The notes under the pieces were generated by a model. The model did not search any database and was not told where the DNA came from. It saw only the letters and a program-made list of their open reading frames with translations. The translations under genes were made by a program, and so were the position numbers. A stretch of 5,698 bases of DNA from JAHHLP01 sp041609895 (GTDB lineage Bacteria > Bacteroidota > Rhodothermia > Rhodothermales > JABDKH01), in NCBI GenBank assembly GCA_041609895.1, contig JBFIPX010000207.1, positions 1-5,698 of the forward strand. The letters run 5' to 3'. Positions 5,657 to 5,698 of this stretch are shown piece by piece. Positions within the stretch are counted from its first letter, which is position 1. Each line of letters starts with the position of its first letter.

Positions 5657-5698
5657 ATGAAGCTCAGCGAAGTATCAATTCGACGACCGGTTTTTGCG
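5657..5698 (+). CDS. RND efflux pump inner-membrane subunit (first 14 codons)
   Basis: Only the first 14 residues, MKLSEVSIRRPVFA, are in the window; the gene continues past the right edge. This is the highly conserved N-terminus of hydrophobe/amphiphile (HAE-type) RND transporters, where a short amphipathic helix and an RRPVFA-like motif lead into transmembrane helix 1. A proton-driven pump of about 1,000 residues is expected. It follows the adaptor gene by 36 bases with no terminator between, completing the outer-membrane factor, adaptor, pump operon. The motif plus the gene order makes the call good despite its length; HAE-1 versus heavy-metal subtype cannot be settled, though this N-terminus favours a drug/amphiphile pump. 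Confidence 0.85.
   Translation, partial: MKLSEVSIRRPVFA

Overview
The window holds two divergent gene sets separated by a 244-base intergenic region (2690-2933). All genes read as intact except the two cut by the window edges. The sequence is moderately GC-rich, genes are closely packed, and most starts lack a recognisable Shine-Dalgarno sequence. The mix of a DUF1080 lipoprotein, a Tat-exported sugar isomerase-like lipoprotein and an NHS-family permease is typical of Bacteroidota-related lineages (Rhodothermota-like) or other environmental glycan degraders such as Planctomycetota. The Bacteroidota/Rhodothermota placement is an inference from gene content and start-site style, not from a marker gene.

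Left arm, minus strand (2689 down to 1): a nucleoside:H+ symporter (NHS) family MFS permease (2689-1409), then a Tat-signal lipoprotein with a sugar phosphate isomerase/epimerase-like TIM barrel (1368-385), then a DUF1080 / 3-keto-disaccharide hydrolase-like lipoprotein (382 to the window edge, N-terminal 127 residues only). Gaps of 40 and 2 bases suggest one operon. DUF1080 proteins and TIM-barrel isomerase-like proteins are the elimination and hydration partners in the stepwise 3-keto-glycoside cleavage route, so the set looks like an extracytoplasmic sugar-processing module with its own uptake permease. The oxidoreductase such a route needs is not in the window and may lie to the left of base 1.

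Right arm, plus strand (2934 to the end): a tripartite RND efflux operon in the order outer-membrane factor (TolC family, TTG start at 2934), periplasmic adaptor lipoprotein (4532-5620, sharing an ATGA overlap with the TolC stop) and the first 14 codons of the RND inner-membrane pump (5657 onward, with the only clear ribosome binding site in the window).

The intergenic region carries both outward promoters and a perfect 12-bp dyad (TTCCA-CA-TGGAA) that could be an operator. No RNA gene, mobile element, CRISPR array or convincing terminator was seen. The individual families are known. The points most worth following are the probable 3-keto-glycoside locus, the missing metal-ligand histidine in its TIM barrel, the degenerate TolC-docking motif in the adaptor, and the TTG/TTGA arrangement at the head of the efflux operon.
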